In this document: positions 11,680 through 23,745 of the stretch, in pieces
Layout of the letters: each line of letters starts with the position of its first letter
Numbering within the stretch: the first letter of the stretch is position 1
Assembly: GCF_047511655.1 (NCBI RefSeq)
Contig: NC_133398.1
Coordinates: 48,923,638 to 48,987,637 of the forward strand
Origin: Castor canadensis
Lineage: Eukaryota > Chordata > Mammalia > Rodentia > Castoridae
DNA: 64,000 bases
Direction: 5' to 3'
Position numbers and translations under genes: made by a program
Notes under the pieces: model-generated
Told to the model about the DNA's origin: nothing
Seen by the model: only the letters and a program-made list of their open reading frames with translations
The model's database searches: none

Positions 11680-12060
11680 ATAAATCCAGGCAGTATTTAT
11701 TGAGTGTGTTTATATATTAAACATTAGTTTTTGCATTGATAATGGATTAGTAAGCACAGGTAGAAGATCCTGGTACTGGTGCAGTCTTATAGTCTCATAG
11801 AGGGACAAAAACAACTAAACAAAAATATAGAGCACAATTAGTGAAAGTGGGAGTGCCAAAAATGTGGTGGTGCATTGAATCCAATGCATAGACAAAATTG
11901 TCCATGTAGGCTTAGCTGAGAAGGAAGCATCTGACTGGAGAGGTAAAGAAGTAAGCTAAGGGAGGAGACAATTTCAGGCTATAATAATTTAGAAGACTTC
12001 CAAGAAGGGGAACAAGAGCAAAAGTTCACATGTCCTGAAAGGAAAAAATGTTTCAAGGTA
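11680..12060 (+). mobile_element. Possible ancient mammalian interspersed repeat
   Basis: Begins with a degenerate 'tatttattgagtgtgttt' motif, followed by text resembling the abundant old repeat with 'caggcactgtgct' and 'gggacaaaaacaact' blocks, and ends in a part resembling the 'gaagcatctgactggagag' / 'gaacaagagcaaaag' portion. A second likely copy is at 51955-52085. I cannot assign the family without a library search. Confidence 0.4.
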
Positions 12061-13479
12061 GATGATTGATCTGCAGTTTCAAATACCACTGATAAAAAGG
12101 ACAGTTGAATGAGAGCTGAGCACGAGATTTACAATAAGGGGTTCATTGGTTATTTTCACAAAAGTAGTTTTGTTGGAGATGTACAGAAAAATCTTGGGTA
12201 CAATGGGTTTAAGAATAGACAGGAATATAGGAAGTAAAAGACAGTGAGTATATACAATTCTCTCAAGGAGTTTTGATATCTGGTGCAATAGAGAAATGGT
12301 GGTCACCAAAGAGAAATGGAGTCAAAAGAGAGTTTCATTTAATAAGAGAAATGAGAGCCTATGGCTATGAGGAAATTAATGATATAGAAGGGAGAAAGAA
12401 GAATTGTTGGTGTGATGTCCCTGAGAAGTCAAGAAGAAAATGATCCATTGCTTAAGTTGTTAGAACACTGCCAACTGTAAGAGAAAAGGGCTATAGAAGC
12501 TTCTAGGAGAATAGTTACATTTGTAAGAAATTGTAGAGTACTTTTGTGATTGTTGATTTTCACTAATACTACACTAGGAAAAATGTAAACAGTTATAAGA
12601 GAAAAGAAAGAACAAGATGGTGGCAAATGTGGAACTGGTAGTAGGACTCATCAATGATGGGTGACAACATATGCCAGACAATTATTGGAACCAGGCACTA
12701 AAGAGAGCATTACATGTCAAGATGTCACTACTGTTAGTTCACCAAAATTATCGTCTAACTTTCTGAGTTTCTATTACTTGTACAGCATTGAGAAATGTCT
12801 AGCAAGATTGACAACCACAGCTAATTTAGTCAGGCTGAATCAGGTGAAACGTAAGCTATTTTAATAACTAAATATTAATTAATTAAAATATATAACTAAG
12901 TACTATTTATATATGTTTGGCAGACTTTCTCACTGAATAAAGTGGCCAATAAAATTGATTACTTTGGAATGAATGAAACTTAAATGAAATTGGTTGATGT
13001 CAAAATCCTAAAGTACACAAGAGGACATTCTTTAGGGAGGTGAATAATCAAATAGAATCTGACAATGTATTGAAAAGGTTATTATTTAGGTGTTCCTTTT
13101 CAGCTTAAGTCATTTATGGCATTTTCCTTTTATAATAATTTTATGCATTGGGTTTCAAATTGGCTTCCGACATGAGTCTGCACTGATGAATCTAATGATC
13201 GACATTTGACCAATTCATGTATCAATCAGCAGTGTTTGGCAGTCTTCCCTCTCTTTTCTTTTACCTTGCAGAACATTTCCTACTACCTCAGCACCCCATT
13301 TCCAGTCTATTGATACTTCTTTTTCCTGAATTTTTAACATTGGGACCCCCAGAGCTCAATTTATGGATCTCTCTTTACCTGCACTAGCTTTGGTGATTTA
13401 ACCTCCTCTAATTAAGTATGCATTCAATGAGTTTTGACAAAGACAATGAAAACACAGAACATTTCTTTGACTCCTACAA
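12061..13479. other. Unassigned sequence
   Basis: No supported genes. The open frames at 12079-12309, 12429-12626 and 12661-12864 have no recognisable domains. Confidence 0.4.
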
Positions 13480-14295
13480 CCTCCTTGCTCCCTTCCTGTT
13501 ACTTTCACCTTCTCTAGGTAATTACTATCTTGCTTCCATCACCTTAGATTATTTTTGCCTATGTTGCAACTTCATGTAAATGGAATAACCTGGATGCTCA
13601 TATTTGTGTCTGGCTTGTTCTGTGAACAGGATATTTATGGCATTCATCCATGTTGTGAGTATCTGTAGTTCACCATCTTTTGTTGGTTAGTAGTGTTTCA
13701 TTTTATGAAAATGTCCCAATCTGCTATCCATTCTTCTCTTGGTTGATATTTGAATTATTTCCAATTTTGAATTATTATGAGTAAGAAGCTGAGAATATCT
13801 GTATACAATTAGTTTGTGAATATATACATATGTATATATATATATATGTTTATGTGACATACATATATATATAACTTACGGATTAAGAATTTTTTTATTT
13901 CAGCATCTAATTGCTCCAATGATGTTTGTGAGAATACTTTATATTATCCATTGACATATGTTGGCTCCTTGTTAAAATTCAGTTGATGCTGTTATCTGTC
14001 TAGACTTCCTATTCTGTTCCCCTGATCTATCTTTCTATCCTATATTAATATGCTGCTACCTTATAGCTTTACAGTCAGCCTGAAATCCAGGAGTGTGCAT
14101 CATCTAAATTTTCTCATCTTGTTCAAAAATCTCTTAGCGATGATAGATCATTTTTCTTTCCATTTTGTGTTAACATATCTATTACTATCCACCAAAACCT
14201 GTTTGTAATTTGGCATTGAATTGAAAATGCACATAAGTATTGAAAGACATCTTTAACAATTTGGAATCTTTGAAATTATTTTGGTTGTGCTGGGT
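13480..14295 (-). mobile_element. Old L1 (L1M-type), first part: 3' UTR and ORF2 3' end
   Basis: 13480-13800 matches, on the reverse strand, the degenerate L1M 3' region. 13970-14290 gives the ORF2 block around 'ctgttcccctgatctatctt' and 'tagctttacagtcagcct'. The same element resumes at about 14940 and again at 15665, after insertions. All frames are broken. An A+T palindrome-rich run sits inside it at 13805-13875. Confidence 0.65.
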
Positions 14296-14299
14296 TGGA

Positions 14300-14930
14300 G
14301 TACATTGAGTATTTACGAAAGTTCTTACAATATAGCAAATATATCGTACTTGAATTGACTCCCTCCACCATTCTCCTTTATTCCTTCTCCCCCACTCCTG
14401 GAATAGTTTCAACAGGTTATAATTTTTCCATTTACAAACATGTGTACACAGTATTTTCACCATATTTACCCTCCCACACTCTTTTCCCACCTCTTCTCCC
14501 CTCGCATTAGTACTCCTCCCATGCAGGACCTGTTCTCTGATTTTGTAAAAGAAAAAAAAGTGATACTTTTGTTTATTTAAGATAGCTACACAGGTAGTTT
14601 TGTTGTGACATTTCTATGTCACAATATGTATGTATTATAATCTGAATTGGTCCACTTCCTCTATTTTTCTTTTTTCTACCTTAGTCAACTTTCTTATGGT
14701 GGTTTTAATAGGTTTATAATTCTATATCCACTTTTGTATAGAGAGTACATCATCCATATTCTCTTTCTTAACTTCCTTCTTTTACCTTCCCCATCTCCTT
14801 TGTGACCTGTTTTTCATAATCTTGATGTATTTATATTAGATTTGTATTCCATATATGAGAGAAAACATGTGGCTTTTGGTCTTCTAAACATTTCTGTATT
14901 TATGTAAATATTTTACATTTCTCTCAACAC
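14300..14930 (-). mobile_element. Younger L1 3' UTR (family B) inserted in the old L1
   Basis: Reverse strand of the family-B 3' UTR: 'ctccaccattctcctttatt', 'actcctggaatagtttcaac', 'gcaggacctgttctctgatt', 'atagctacacaggtagtttt', then further upstream 'gagagaaaacatgtggcttt'. It interrupts the old L1 (left part ends near 14295, right part resumes near 14940), so it is later than the host element. Confidence 0.75.
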
Positions 14931-14939
14931 TAATACAGC

Positions 14940-15250
14940 ATTTTTATTATGATATCATAACTGTAAACTTTTTTAAGTGTTTAATATTTTTGATGCTATT
15001 ATAAATATTTAATTTTTTGCTTGCTACTAGCGTATAGAAATACAGTAGGACCTTATATTGTATTATATTACTTAATTCTTTTATTAGTTCTAGTGCATAC
15101 TTTTTAAAAAAATTACTATGGTTTTTTAAAATAAAAACAATACTCTTTTTTGTGAATGAAGATGGTTTAATTCTTTTTAATATATATGCCTTTTATCTCA
15201 TTTCTTTCTATGGGACTGATTAGAACCTGCAGTATGATGCTGTTAGAAAT
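14940..15250 (-). mobile_element. Old L1 (L1M-type), second part: ORF2
   Basis: Reverse strand of ORF2: 'tttttgatgctattataaat', 'agcgtatagaaatacag' and onward to the block that encodes the RT motif region. It continues the element at 13480-14295 in the correct order. Confidence 0.6.
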
Positions 15251-15256
15251 AATGAC

Positions 15257-15328
15257 AGAGGCCGGGAGCATTGTTCAAGTGGTAGAGCACCTGCCACAAA
15301 TGATGAAATCAAATGCTTGACTTCTTTC
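15257..15328 (+). mobile_element. ID-type SINE, plus strand, degenerate
   Basis: 'gttcaagtggtagagcacct' is the box A/B part of the ID head; 'gaaatcaaatgcttgac' follows. It abuts the composite SINE at 15329. Confidence 0.65.
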
Positions 15329-15664
15329 TTTCTTTTTTTGTTTCTGGAAGTAGTGGGGTTTGAACTTAGGGCTTTGTGCTCACTAGGCACTCTAGTGTTT
15401 GAACCACATTTGCATGCTTCTTTTGTTTTTAAGTTGTTTTTTCAGGAGGGTCATACTTTCTGATAGTGCCAGCCTGAAACTGTCATCCATCTACCTATGC
15501 CTCCTGCATAGCTGGGTTTATAGGTGAGGACTATCATGTTTGGTTTATTGTTTGATATAGGGTCTTGTTAACTTTTTTTCCTGGGATGGCTTTAAGTCAT
15601 GATTCTCCTGATCTCTGCCTCCCAAGTAGCTGGGATTATAGGTGTTAGACACTGCATCTGACCC
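15329..15664 (-). mobile_element. Composite SINE (ID-like head plus 7SL-like body)
   Basis: Minus-strand copy: pyrimidine tail, 'gtttgaacttagggctttgt' and 'aggcactctagtgtttgaac' (tRNA-like part), then two 7SL-like units ending 'ctcccaagtagctgggatta'. It matches the layout at 17270-17590 and 1008-1345. It lies inside the old L1. Confidence 0.75.
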
Positions 15665-15935
15665 TGCCTTATTTCTAAAGCAGATAAAGTTTTGATACCT
15701 CACTATTAACTTATGATGATGTCTCTATGTTTTCTGAAATTCCCTTCCATGCTTAAAAATGTGATTTTCTGAATTTTTTCACATAATTTATATGCATTTA
15801 TTATTTTAATTTTTTAATGTTAAATCAATCTTACGTTCTTAGAGTAAACTCATGTAGTCTTTATGTCATACTAGTATTATTCTATTAGATAATTCATTTG
15901 GCTAAGTTTCAATAATTCTCAACTGAATTTTCTGA
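15665..15935 (-). mobile_element. Old L1 (L1M-type), third part: ORF2 reverse-transcriptase region
   Basis: Decayed reverse strand of ORF2, running upstream through the segments that follow 'gctgagagttttt' in better-kept copies; 'taatgttaaatcaatcttac' and 'gtagtctttatgtca' fit in order. Completes the nested set begun at 13480. Confidence 0.5.
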
Positions 15936-17269
15936 GAACAAAGAGAGAAAAGTGGAGATAGATAGAAGTGGAGATGGTCGTCTTGCTTGGGAGCAGACTC
16001 TAGTCCTTTGGCTTGAATATCTACTGCTTACCAACAACTGACAAAAAATTTCTTGGAGAATCAGTTCTAAAATCCAGGAGTGATGTGTTTAATTAGTCTA
16101 CAATGGCTATACAAGTGACACTATATACTTTTAAAAAAATATATAACTTTAATAACTGTAGTAGAAAAGGTTTTGTTATTGTTATTCAAAGCATAAGAAT
16201 AGCTGAAATATTTTCCCTCTGTAAAATAGGCACTCAACGAAGCTATGAGAGGTGGGAAAGACTGCTGTGGATATCTGAATATTTGTCTAGGACTTACCTT
16301 TAAAAACTCAGCATATTTAAAACAATGAGTCAAGGAAAAGAAGCAACCTAAATGGAAATTTAGGTCATAATGGCTGAAGAACTTCATGGAAAAATAATCA
16401 AACGAGGCTGACTCACATGATGCTTTCTGTTCCTTTCCTCTTGGGTCTTACCCAAAGCTGGCAGTACAATTTTTCTCTTCCAAAGTTGACCCATTTGTAC
16501 ATGGTGCTGATAATTATTTCAGTCTAAATTCAGTATTTTAAAAATCTTACAAGTTATGCACAGTGCTGCGTAAGACAATCATTACAGGCTTGACTATAAG
16601 TTTTTTATGAGACATCAAGTAACTCATTTGATAATGTATCTGTCTATGGAGCCTTCACTAGGCATCTGTCAGAGTCTCTGGCCATTTACTTTCCACAGAT
16701 TGGCTACTAAGCTAGGAAAAGTTATATACCATATTCGTTTCTCTCATGAAATGGGCAAAAGTTTTTCTTAGAGTGGGTCATTTATATTTAAATAGGCCAG
16801 AACAGTTGTTGATAAAGGGAAAAGTTAACTTGGGAAAACTAATAGGTGAGAGAAAAAGAATTAAATCTTCCAAAGTACAACTCTTAAAGTGCAATTGAGC
16901 GACTAGATTTTCCAAAAGTCGTTTAGAAATTAAAAAGTAACCCATACAACACCACATAGTTTAAAACTCAGCAAAATGATAGTTTAATTCAGCAGATTGA
17001 AAAAGGCATATTTTCTAAGATAGTCAATATAATTTTGTGTACAGTGCAGTAGTTATAAGTATTACATAAGAAAATAGACATGCAGATATAAACCCAGCAT
17101 ACAAAGAAATGTGACCCAATAAAGTAACAACACAGTGAATCAAGGGGTCTGTGTTAAGATTGATAATTGGCAATTTGGTGAAGAATCAACAATTTCATTG
17201 CTTTTAAGGTTAAATTTTTTTACTAACTATTCATAACTATTCCAGATTAAGAAAGGTCATTATTGAAGG
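15936..17269. other. Unassigned sequence
   Basis: No gene, RNA or repeat recognised. The open frames at 16103-16303 (plus) and 16121-16387 (minus) overlap each other and look random. Confidence 0.4.
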
Positions 17270-17590
17270 TTTATTGTAATGGCTTTACTGGTGTGGGTGT
17301 TGTTAATTGGAGTTGAACTAAGGGCCTTGAGCTTGCTAGGCAGGTGCTCTACCACTTGAGCCACACTTACAGCTCTTTTTGCTTTAGTTTTTTGATAGGG
17401 TCTCACATTTACACGTGGGCTATCCTGAATCACAATTCTACTATTTATGCTTCTTGTGTAGCTGGGATGACAGGCATTGGCTACCATGCCCAGCTATTGG
17501 TTTTGATAAGGTTTCATTAACTTTTGACCAAGCTGACCTCAAACTATAATCCTCCCAATTTCTGTCTCTTGGGTATGGAGCCTAGGTATT
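17270..17590 (-). mobile_element. Composite SINE (ID-like head plus 7SL-like body)
   Basis: 'gaactaagggccttgagctt', 'gctaggcaggtgctctacca', 'cttgagccac' give the tRNA-like head on the minus strand. Next come 'gctttagttttttgataggg' and 'gtagctgggatgacaggcat', then the second 7SL-like unit ending near 17590. This is one of the clearest copies in the window. Confidence 0.8.
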
Positions 17591-17839
17591 ATGGTTACTT
17601 TTGAAAGGAAAAAACTCATGGAAATTGGTGCTGTGAAAGGAAGAAAGAATCAGTCACATAAAAGAAAAACTAAAGACTAAGAATGCATATCAAAAGAAGA
17701 AAAAATAGCCATGCGTCATTCAAGTCCATACAGATTATTAAGAGATCATCACATCTACAAAACAAGAAGTTATAGTTACACAAAAATAAAACAATTGGAA
17801 TGTTGAAAAATATAAACATGATAAGTTAAACTTTATATA
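17591..17839. other. Unassigned sequence
   Basis: No feature recognised. Confidence 0.35.
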
Positions 17840-17918
17840 TATATAATTTTTTGATGGTACTGGAATTAGAACTTCATGCTTGATAGGCAGGTGCTCTGAG
17901 TCATATCTCCAGCCCAAA
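17840..17918 (-). mobile_element. ID-type SINE, minus strand
   Basis: 'gatggtactggaattagaac' and 'gataggcaggtgctctgagt' plus 'atctccagccc' are the reverse strand of the ID head. A (TA)n/T-rich stretch at 17834-17855 stands where the A-rich tail would be. Confidence 0.7.
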
Positions 17919-19284
17919 TGAGTACAGTATTAAAAGTAGACCATAGCAAACTTGAGTAGGCTAAAATTTAGGGTAGGCAGCTGAAGACTGAATGCCTGAT
18001 GTATGAAGTAAACAGATCTCATACTGTGAAAAGAGAAAAATGAGAAAATTACACTAGAACTAGAATTTGTATAACTTGTTTAAGAAATGTACTAGCAAAA
18101 GTAAATAAAGGAAACGGAAAAGTACTAAATTAAAAATAAATGCTTTTTCATAACTGAATAAATCCTCAGGCTTTGAAAGAAAAAAGCCCAGTCAATAGTG
18201 GATGTGATGGTGATGTTGGTCAACTATCGAATTCATAAAATGTGGAAAATGGTATTGAGCAAAGACAATAGCAAAATTTAGAGTTAAACGATATTTAAAA
18301 GATTGGGAGTACAGTTGTTAACCTTAAAGACAATCAGTAAAATGTACATCTATGAAAGTAGAAGCATATTGTAAATATAATAAAAACCAGAAATTGAAAC
18401 TCCAGGAGATTTCAACAAAATATGGGATATTGGAAGAAAAAGAAAGTGACAGCTTGCAAAAAGTATTTTTATTTGGAAAGAAAAGTTGTAGCTGCTGATT
18501 AATTCTCCATGTTGATGGAAAAATATGTTTAAATATTAAATAAATGTCTAATATAAATGCTACAGAAATAATTGTGGTGTCACCATCTTAGCACTGCATC
18601 ACCTACTTCCAGACTTTTTGTACATGAAGAAGAAATAGGTCTGTCTTTTGGAATTAATTATTGTGATTTACACTGATCTTAATTCTGATTGATGTATTTC
18701 ACCTTTTCTTTGAAAGGAAACATAAGTTCATCATACTTTTTTCTTTATGTCACTTGAAAATTTGCCTTTTTCATACTTTCATTAATTTTTTTAACCAATG
18801 ACATAATGTAACAGGAGGCCATCATTTTTTCTGATTTCCTATTTCTTATTGATTATATTTTTTTTGACTAAATGGCATCCTATAGTAATATGTAAATGTT
18901 TATTATTTTTGCAATTCTGAAAAAGAACTGTATTTTCTCTCACACACATTAATAAATGTAGCAACCAGTCTATAAGTGTACAAAGTTTAAATTTCAATTA
19001 TTCAAGGCAGTATGTTTGAGTACAAAGTTTCACTGTATTCTTGCATTCACTTTAACTGGGTCAATCTGACCCCTATTATTTCAAATACTCTGATACTTTT
19101 TATTAAGAAGATTTTACCTTTCTTCCTCTTTTACTGCACGGTTCTAAAATTTTGGCATAATTTGTCTAAGAGAGTGTATTTGAATCATTTATGCTGCTTA
19201 AGACTTGGTGGTTGGTGGGCCCTTTCCATTTGAGGATTATGCCTCTCAAACAGTATTTTGTTTGTGGGATTTAAAAAAATCTGC
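17919..19284. other. Unassigned sequence
   Basis: Nothing convincing. 18560-18940 could be a very old repeat but I cannot assign it. Confidence 0.35.
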
Positions 19285-20028
19285 TCTTTTATTTATTTAA
19301 TTTTATTTTATCATTTTTACATTTACTTACATGTATATACATTATTTGGACCACCCCCCACCACATAGCGGTTTTGATTGTTTGAGATAAAGATAGCTAT
19401 ACAGAGATATTCTTAGCATTGCTTCCGTGCACATGTGTATTGCAACCCACATTGGTTCATCTCTACTGGGCCTCTTCACTACTTCCTGGTCCCCAGCCCA
19501 TAGTGGTTTCTGCCAGTTTAAGATTACTATATTCACTCCTATACATTGAGCACATCAACCACATTCAAGTTTTCATTTCCTTCCCTTTCCTTATTCCTCC
19601 CATGCTTTCCCCTTAGTGTGTAACCCATGTCCAATAATATTACTCCATTTGTTTCAGCTCTATAATCCTCATATGAGGGAGAACATTGATTTTTGGCATT
19701 CTGAGCCTGAGTAACTTCGCTTAAAATGATGTTCTCCAGTTCCATCCATTTACTTGCAAATGACAAAATTTCATTCTTTGAGGCTGAATAAAATTCCATT
19801 GTGTATAAATACCACATTTTCTTATTCCATTGTTTCCATAACTTGGCTATTGTGAATAGTGCTATAATAAACATGGATGTACAGGTGTCTTTGCATTAAC
19901 CTTTGAGTCACATTCCTTTGGGTATATACCTGGGAGTGGTATTGCTGTATCATATGGCAGATCTATTTTTAGCTTTTAAAGAAGACTCCATATTGTTTTC
20001 AAAAGTGGTTGTATTAATTTGCATTCCC
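19285..20028 (-). mobile_element. 5'-truncated L1 (family A): 3' UTR and last part of ORF2
   Basis: T-rich tail at 19285-19320, 'tacatgtatatacattattt', 'gcttccgtgcacatgtgtat', 'ctggtccccagccc', then ORF2 3' coding sequence. The minus strand shows 'KMWYLYTMEFYSASKNEILSF' in pieces, and 'WMELENIILSEVTQAQ', which is ORF2p C-terminal sequence. Compared with 53941-54840 the G/C-rich stretch near the tail is shortened. The 5' end is near 20028; no clear TSD was found. Confidence 0.85.
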
Positions 20029-20874
20029 AAATGCAAATTCTGATTACTCATAAGAGTGCATTTAAGATGATTCATTTTTGTGGGGAGCTCAGAAATTAAC
20101 AGCAGGAGTGTAGAAGAATCTGTGCAAGTGCATCTGTAAAGAACATGCATCCAACATCTCTTAGGAGATGAACCCCTATCACTACTGTTCCAAATGGGCT
20201 TTTCCACTTGATAATTATAAAGAAGAATGAAAAGAATTCACGTTATAAGAAGAAGGTAAAATTACCAATAGAACTATTATGGAACAAAATATAAAGACAG
20301 TAATATATAATGACAAAATAGAATTCTGTTATGTATAATAATATGTATAATACAGAATCTTAACTAAGAAAAGATGAAATAACCAAAAGCAACAGAAATA
20401 AAACTTATAAAACAGGTTAAAAAGATCTAAGACAAGGAGAAAAGTAGTAAATAACAAAAAGAAAAAAGTAAAGTAGGATAAATTGTTTAATAGTAATATA
20501 ACTGTCTGTTAGCTGAGCAAATTAAAAGAATGTGGATGAATACAAAGCAGAATGGAACTGTTGGTGTTTATAAAGAGCTTTGCATAATTGTCCTCTAAAA
20601 TTTGATAACACTTGATAGGTTTTACCTGAGAAAAATCTAACAATAGAAATCAAGTCACTTAAATGTTCTTTTCTTTTTATATTATCAAATATTTCAAAGA
20701 GAAATAAAACTTAGTTTTAGAAAAAATACCAAATATTTAAAATTTTAATTAACATTGCAAACATTTTTGTCACCACAAGTCAAATCTTGTTATTATTCAT
20801 ATTTGCTACAGATAGATTTGAAAAGTTATAAAGCAGATTAAACCTAGAGGTCTGCCTAAGACAGCTCATCTGCC
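20029..20874. other. Unassigned A+T-rich sequence
   Basis: No gene or repeat recognised. Confidence 0.4.
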
Positions 20875-21630
20875 TCCCTCATATTCTAGAAATAACTACT
20901 TATCTTAAGGTTGTTATATGTGTCATTAAATGAGTGTTTGCACTTTTACTACAGTGAAATATACACTTATAACATGTAATGATGGATTTTTGAAAATATG
21001 CTTAAATGGTAGTATAGTCTATTCATTATTTTGTAACTTACAACACTATGGTTTAAACTTTATTCATCGGTTGCTTATATGGCTAGGATATTCATTTCAA
21101 CAGCAGTCTTTCATTTTGATCTTTGAACATATTATTTATTCATTTCCCTATTTATGGGTATTTAAGTTATTTAGGTTTTGCACATGATAGATAATATATA
21201 GAGAACATGTACATGTATACATTCATATATACATATTTAATGTATACATATATAAAAATGATGCAATTCGTTCTCTTTTTGTTTTTTCTCCTCTTAATCA
21301 CCCACTAATGAGATTGTTTTGATAAACTTCTATGTATGGCATTATTGGATTATGCATAATTTGCCTTTTCACTTTACTGGATATCAAATTTTTATATACC
21401 ATTGTTACCAATTTAAACTGTTAACAGAATAAATGCTTCCAGGTCTCCACACCTTCACTAGCTTTTAGTAACTCCTGTCTTTTATATTGATGCCAATCAC
21501 CTAGACATGAGATATTAAATTATTGCTTGTAATTATATTTCCCTGAGTTATACTGAGGTTAAGCATTTTCCATTTATTCAACATCCTGTACAGTTTGTTT
21601 TCTGTGAATGAAGTGCTAAACATTCCCCAA
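20875..21630 (-). mobile_element. Ancient L1 (L1ME/L1MC-like) 3' region
   Basis: The reverse-strand pattern of very old L1 3' UTR / ORF2 end is visible: 'gtctccacaccttcacta', 'actgaggttaagcattttcc', and the upstream stretch around 21040-21190. Highly diverged; no open frame. Ends near the U1 copy. Confidence 0.5.
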
Positions 21631-21635
21631 TTTTT

Positions 21636-21838
21636 AAAATTGGGTTTCTATACTTACCTGATAGGGGAGATACCATGATCATGAATGTGGTTTACCCAGG
21701 GCGAGGCTTATCCATTGCACTCCAGATGTGCTAACCACTGCGATTTCCCAAAATGTGGAAAATTCAACTGCATAATTTGTTGTAGTGGGGGACTGCATTC
21801 CTGCTCTCCTTTAAAAAAGAAAAAAAAGTTGGGTTGCT
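21636..21838 (+). pseudogene. RNU1: U1 snRNA retropseudogene, full length, with A-rich tail and short TSD
   Basis: 21650-21811 reproduces the whole ~164-nt U1 snRNA. The 5' 'atacttacctg' (the 5' splice-site-pairing region) is intact. 'ggggagataccatgatca' is stem-loop I, which binds U1-70K. Also present are 'cccagggcgaggcttatcca' (stem III), 'tccattgcactcc' (the U1A-binding loop II region) and the Sm-site part 'cataatttgt'. Differences include several C-to-T type changes. An A-rich tail (21813-21828) and flanking 'ttgggtttct' (21640-21649) / 'ttgggttgct' (21829-21838) indicate retroposition by L1. No upstream snRNA promoter element is evident, so it is most likely not expressed. Confidence 0.92.
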
Positions 21839-22423
21839 TGTCTTAATGATTCAAAAGAATTTTTATACTGCATCAATATATCTTGTTAATGTTGATACAT
21901 ACATTTTTGCCTACTATGTTGCCAGTTTTAAAATATTTTGTGAATATTTGCATACAATTTATATGCATGATTTTATAAATATCTGTGGTATATATTTTAA
22001 AATACAGATTTCAGTTATATATATGTTCCCATTATAAAGAATTCTTTGTTAGCTTTAAAGTTTCAGTTTTAATATTTAAATTTTTATAGTAAGTGGAATT
22101 GTTTTTAAGTGTATTCATGTAACTAATGTAATTTTTTCCATTTGAAAAGACATTTACCTAAGCATTTTTGGATAGCTCATGCTTTTTCTCACTGCAAGGG
22201 TTTTACATGCAACACCACTGCTCTAAAGTATATGTTCCTGAACTGAATATAGCTAGCTCAGCTCTTACTTGAGTAAGTTTTACATACCTATCAGCTTTTA
22301 TATTAAAATCAGTAGTGTGTAGATTATTTATATCTATGTGATAATCAATATATTTGAATTCAGATGTACCATCTTGCTATCTGTCACACCTCTTTGTTTC
22401 TTTATCCTAAAATTAAAAAAAAA
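21839..22423. other. Unassigned A+T-rich sequence
   Basis: No feature recognised. Confidence 0.4.
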
Positions 22424-22650
22424 TTATTCATTTATACACATGTGCATACATTGTTTGGGCCATTTCTCTCCCCTGCCCCTCACCCTGCTCCTTCTCCCCC
22501 CCCCCCCATTCCCCTCACTTCCAGGCAGAACCTGTTCTGCCCTTTTCTCCAATTTTGTTGAAGAGAAGACATAAGCAATAATGAGAAAGACAAAGTGTTT
22601 TTGCTAGTTGAGATAAGAATGGCTATACAGAGAGATTCTTAACTGACTTT
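22424..22650 (-). mobile_element. L1 LINE 3' end, strongly 5'-truncated (family A)
   Basis: 'acatgtgcatacattgtttg', a C-rich tract including a run of about 11 C (22497-22508), 'cttccaggcagaacctgttc', 'ttgttgaagagaagacataa', 'gctagttgagataagaatgg', and truncation at about 22650. Only the last ~225 bp of the L1 3' UTR are present. Confidence 0.88.
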
Positions 22651-23164
22651 TTATTTATATGATTGTTTGTGGAATAATTACACTCTGACTAAGTAAGAAA
22701 CCTGAGGGATCTTTAGTCATAAATAATATCTGAAAATTGTACTGCATTATGTCTTTTTTCTGCTAAACTTGAATATTTTTTCTTGCTTGAATTTTCAGAC
22801 TAATCCTTAGACAAGGCATGGGAGGATTTACCTATAGACCTCTGAAGTTCCCTCTGTCAAAATTCCTTATTTCCAGTACTATCCCCCAAATTCCAGCTAT
22901 CTACAACCTGACATGGCATATATAACCTACAGTGAGTCTATAGATAAATTTGCAGATGGCTCTTTAACAATGTTGATTATCTTGACACATAAATATAGTT
23001 ATCCATGTATTTTTAAAATTTAGCTTAGCAGTTTTTTAAAAAGTTGCTGTTTCATCCATCATCTTTCTATAAACTGTGATTATATTTAAATGCTTGGTTA
23101 GATTAATGGTAATTTTTAACTGCATGTCAAACTTTATTTTATTATACCTAACTTTAAAAATAAG
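22651..23164. other. Unassigned sequence
   Basis: No feature recognised. Confidence 0.4.
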
Positions 23165-23740
23165 TTAAATCTCATTCTGAGCGAGGTTAGCCAGGCTCAG
23201 AAGATCAAAAATTGTATGTTCTTCCTCATATGCAGACTTTAGATCTAGGGCAAATGCAGCAATGTTGCTGGACTTGGGTCACACGCTAAGGGAAGAGCAC
23301 ATACAGGAGGAATGGGGATAGGTAGGAAACCCAAAACTTGAAAGTGTTTGATGTCCCCACTGCAGAGGAGCTAATACAGAAACCTTAAAGCAACAGAGGA
23401 CAATATGGGAAGATAATCAGGAACTAGTGAAAAGGTCAGGTAGAGATGAATCAATTCGGGTTGTAATACACTTGTACACGGAAGCAATGCTAGGAGTCTC
23501 TCTGTATAGCTATCCTTATCTCAACTAGCAAAAATGCTTTGTCTTTCTTATCATTGCTTATGTCTTCTCTTCAACAAAATTGGAGAAAAGGACAGAACAG
23601 TTTCTGCCTGGAATCAAGGGGGTTGGGGGAGAGAGGGAAGGGATGGGGGGAGAAATCGCCCAAACAATGTATGCACATAAGAATAAATGAATAAAGAAAA
23701 AAAATAAATAATTAAAATGAAATAAAGTTTAAAATAAAAA
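23165..23740 (+). mobile_element. 5'-truncated L1 (family A): ORF2 tail, 3' UTR, A-rich tail
   Basis: Starts in the last ORF2 codons ('tctgagcgaggttagccagg', 'gaagatcaaaaattgtatgt'). Runs through 'gacttgggtcacacg', 'gtttgatgtccccactgcag', 'caattcgggttgtaatacac', 'ttcaacaaaattgg', a G-rich tract (23618-23655) and 'caatgtatgcacat', to an A-rich tail (about 23682-23745). It is the best plus-strand view of the family-A 3' UTR. Confidence 0.92.
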
Positions 23741-23745
23741 AAGAG

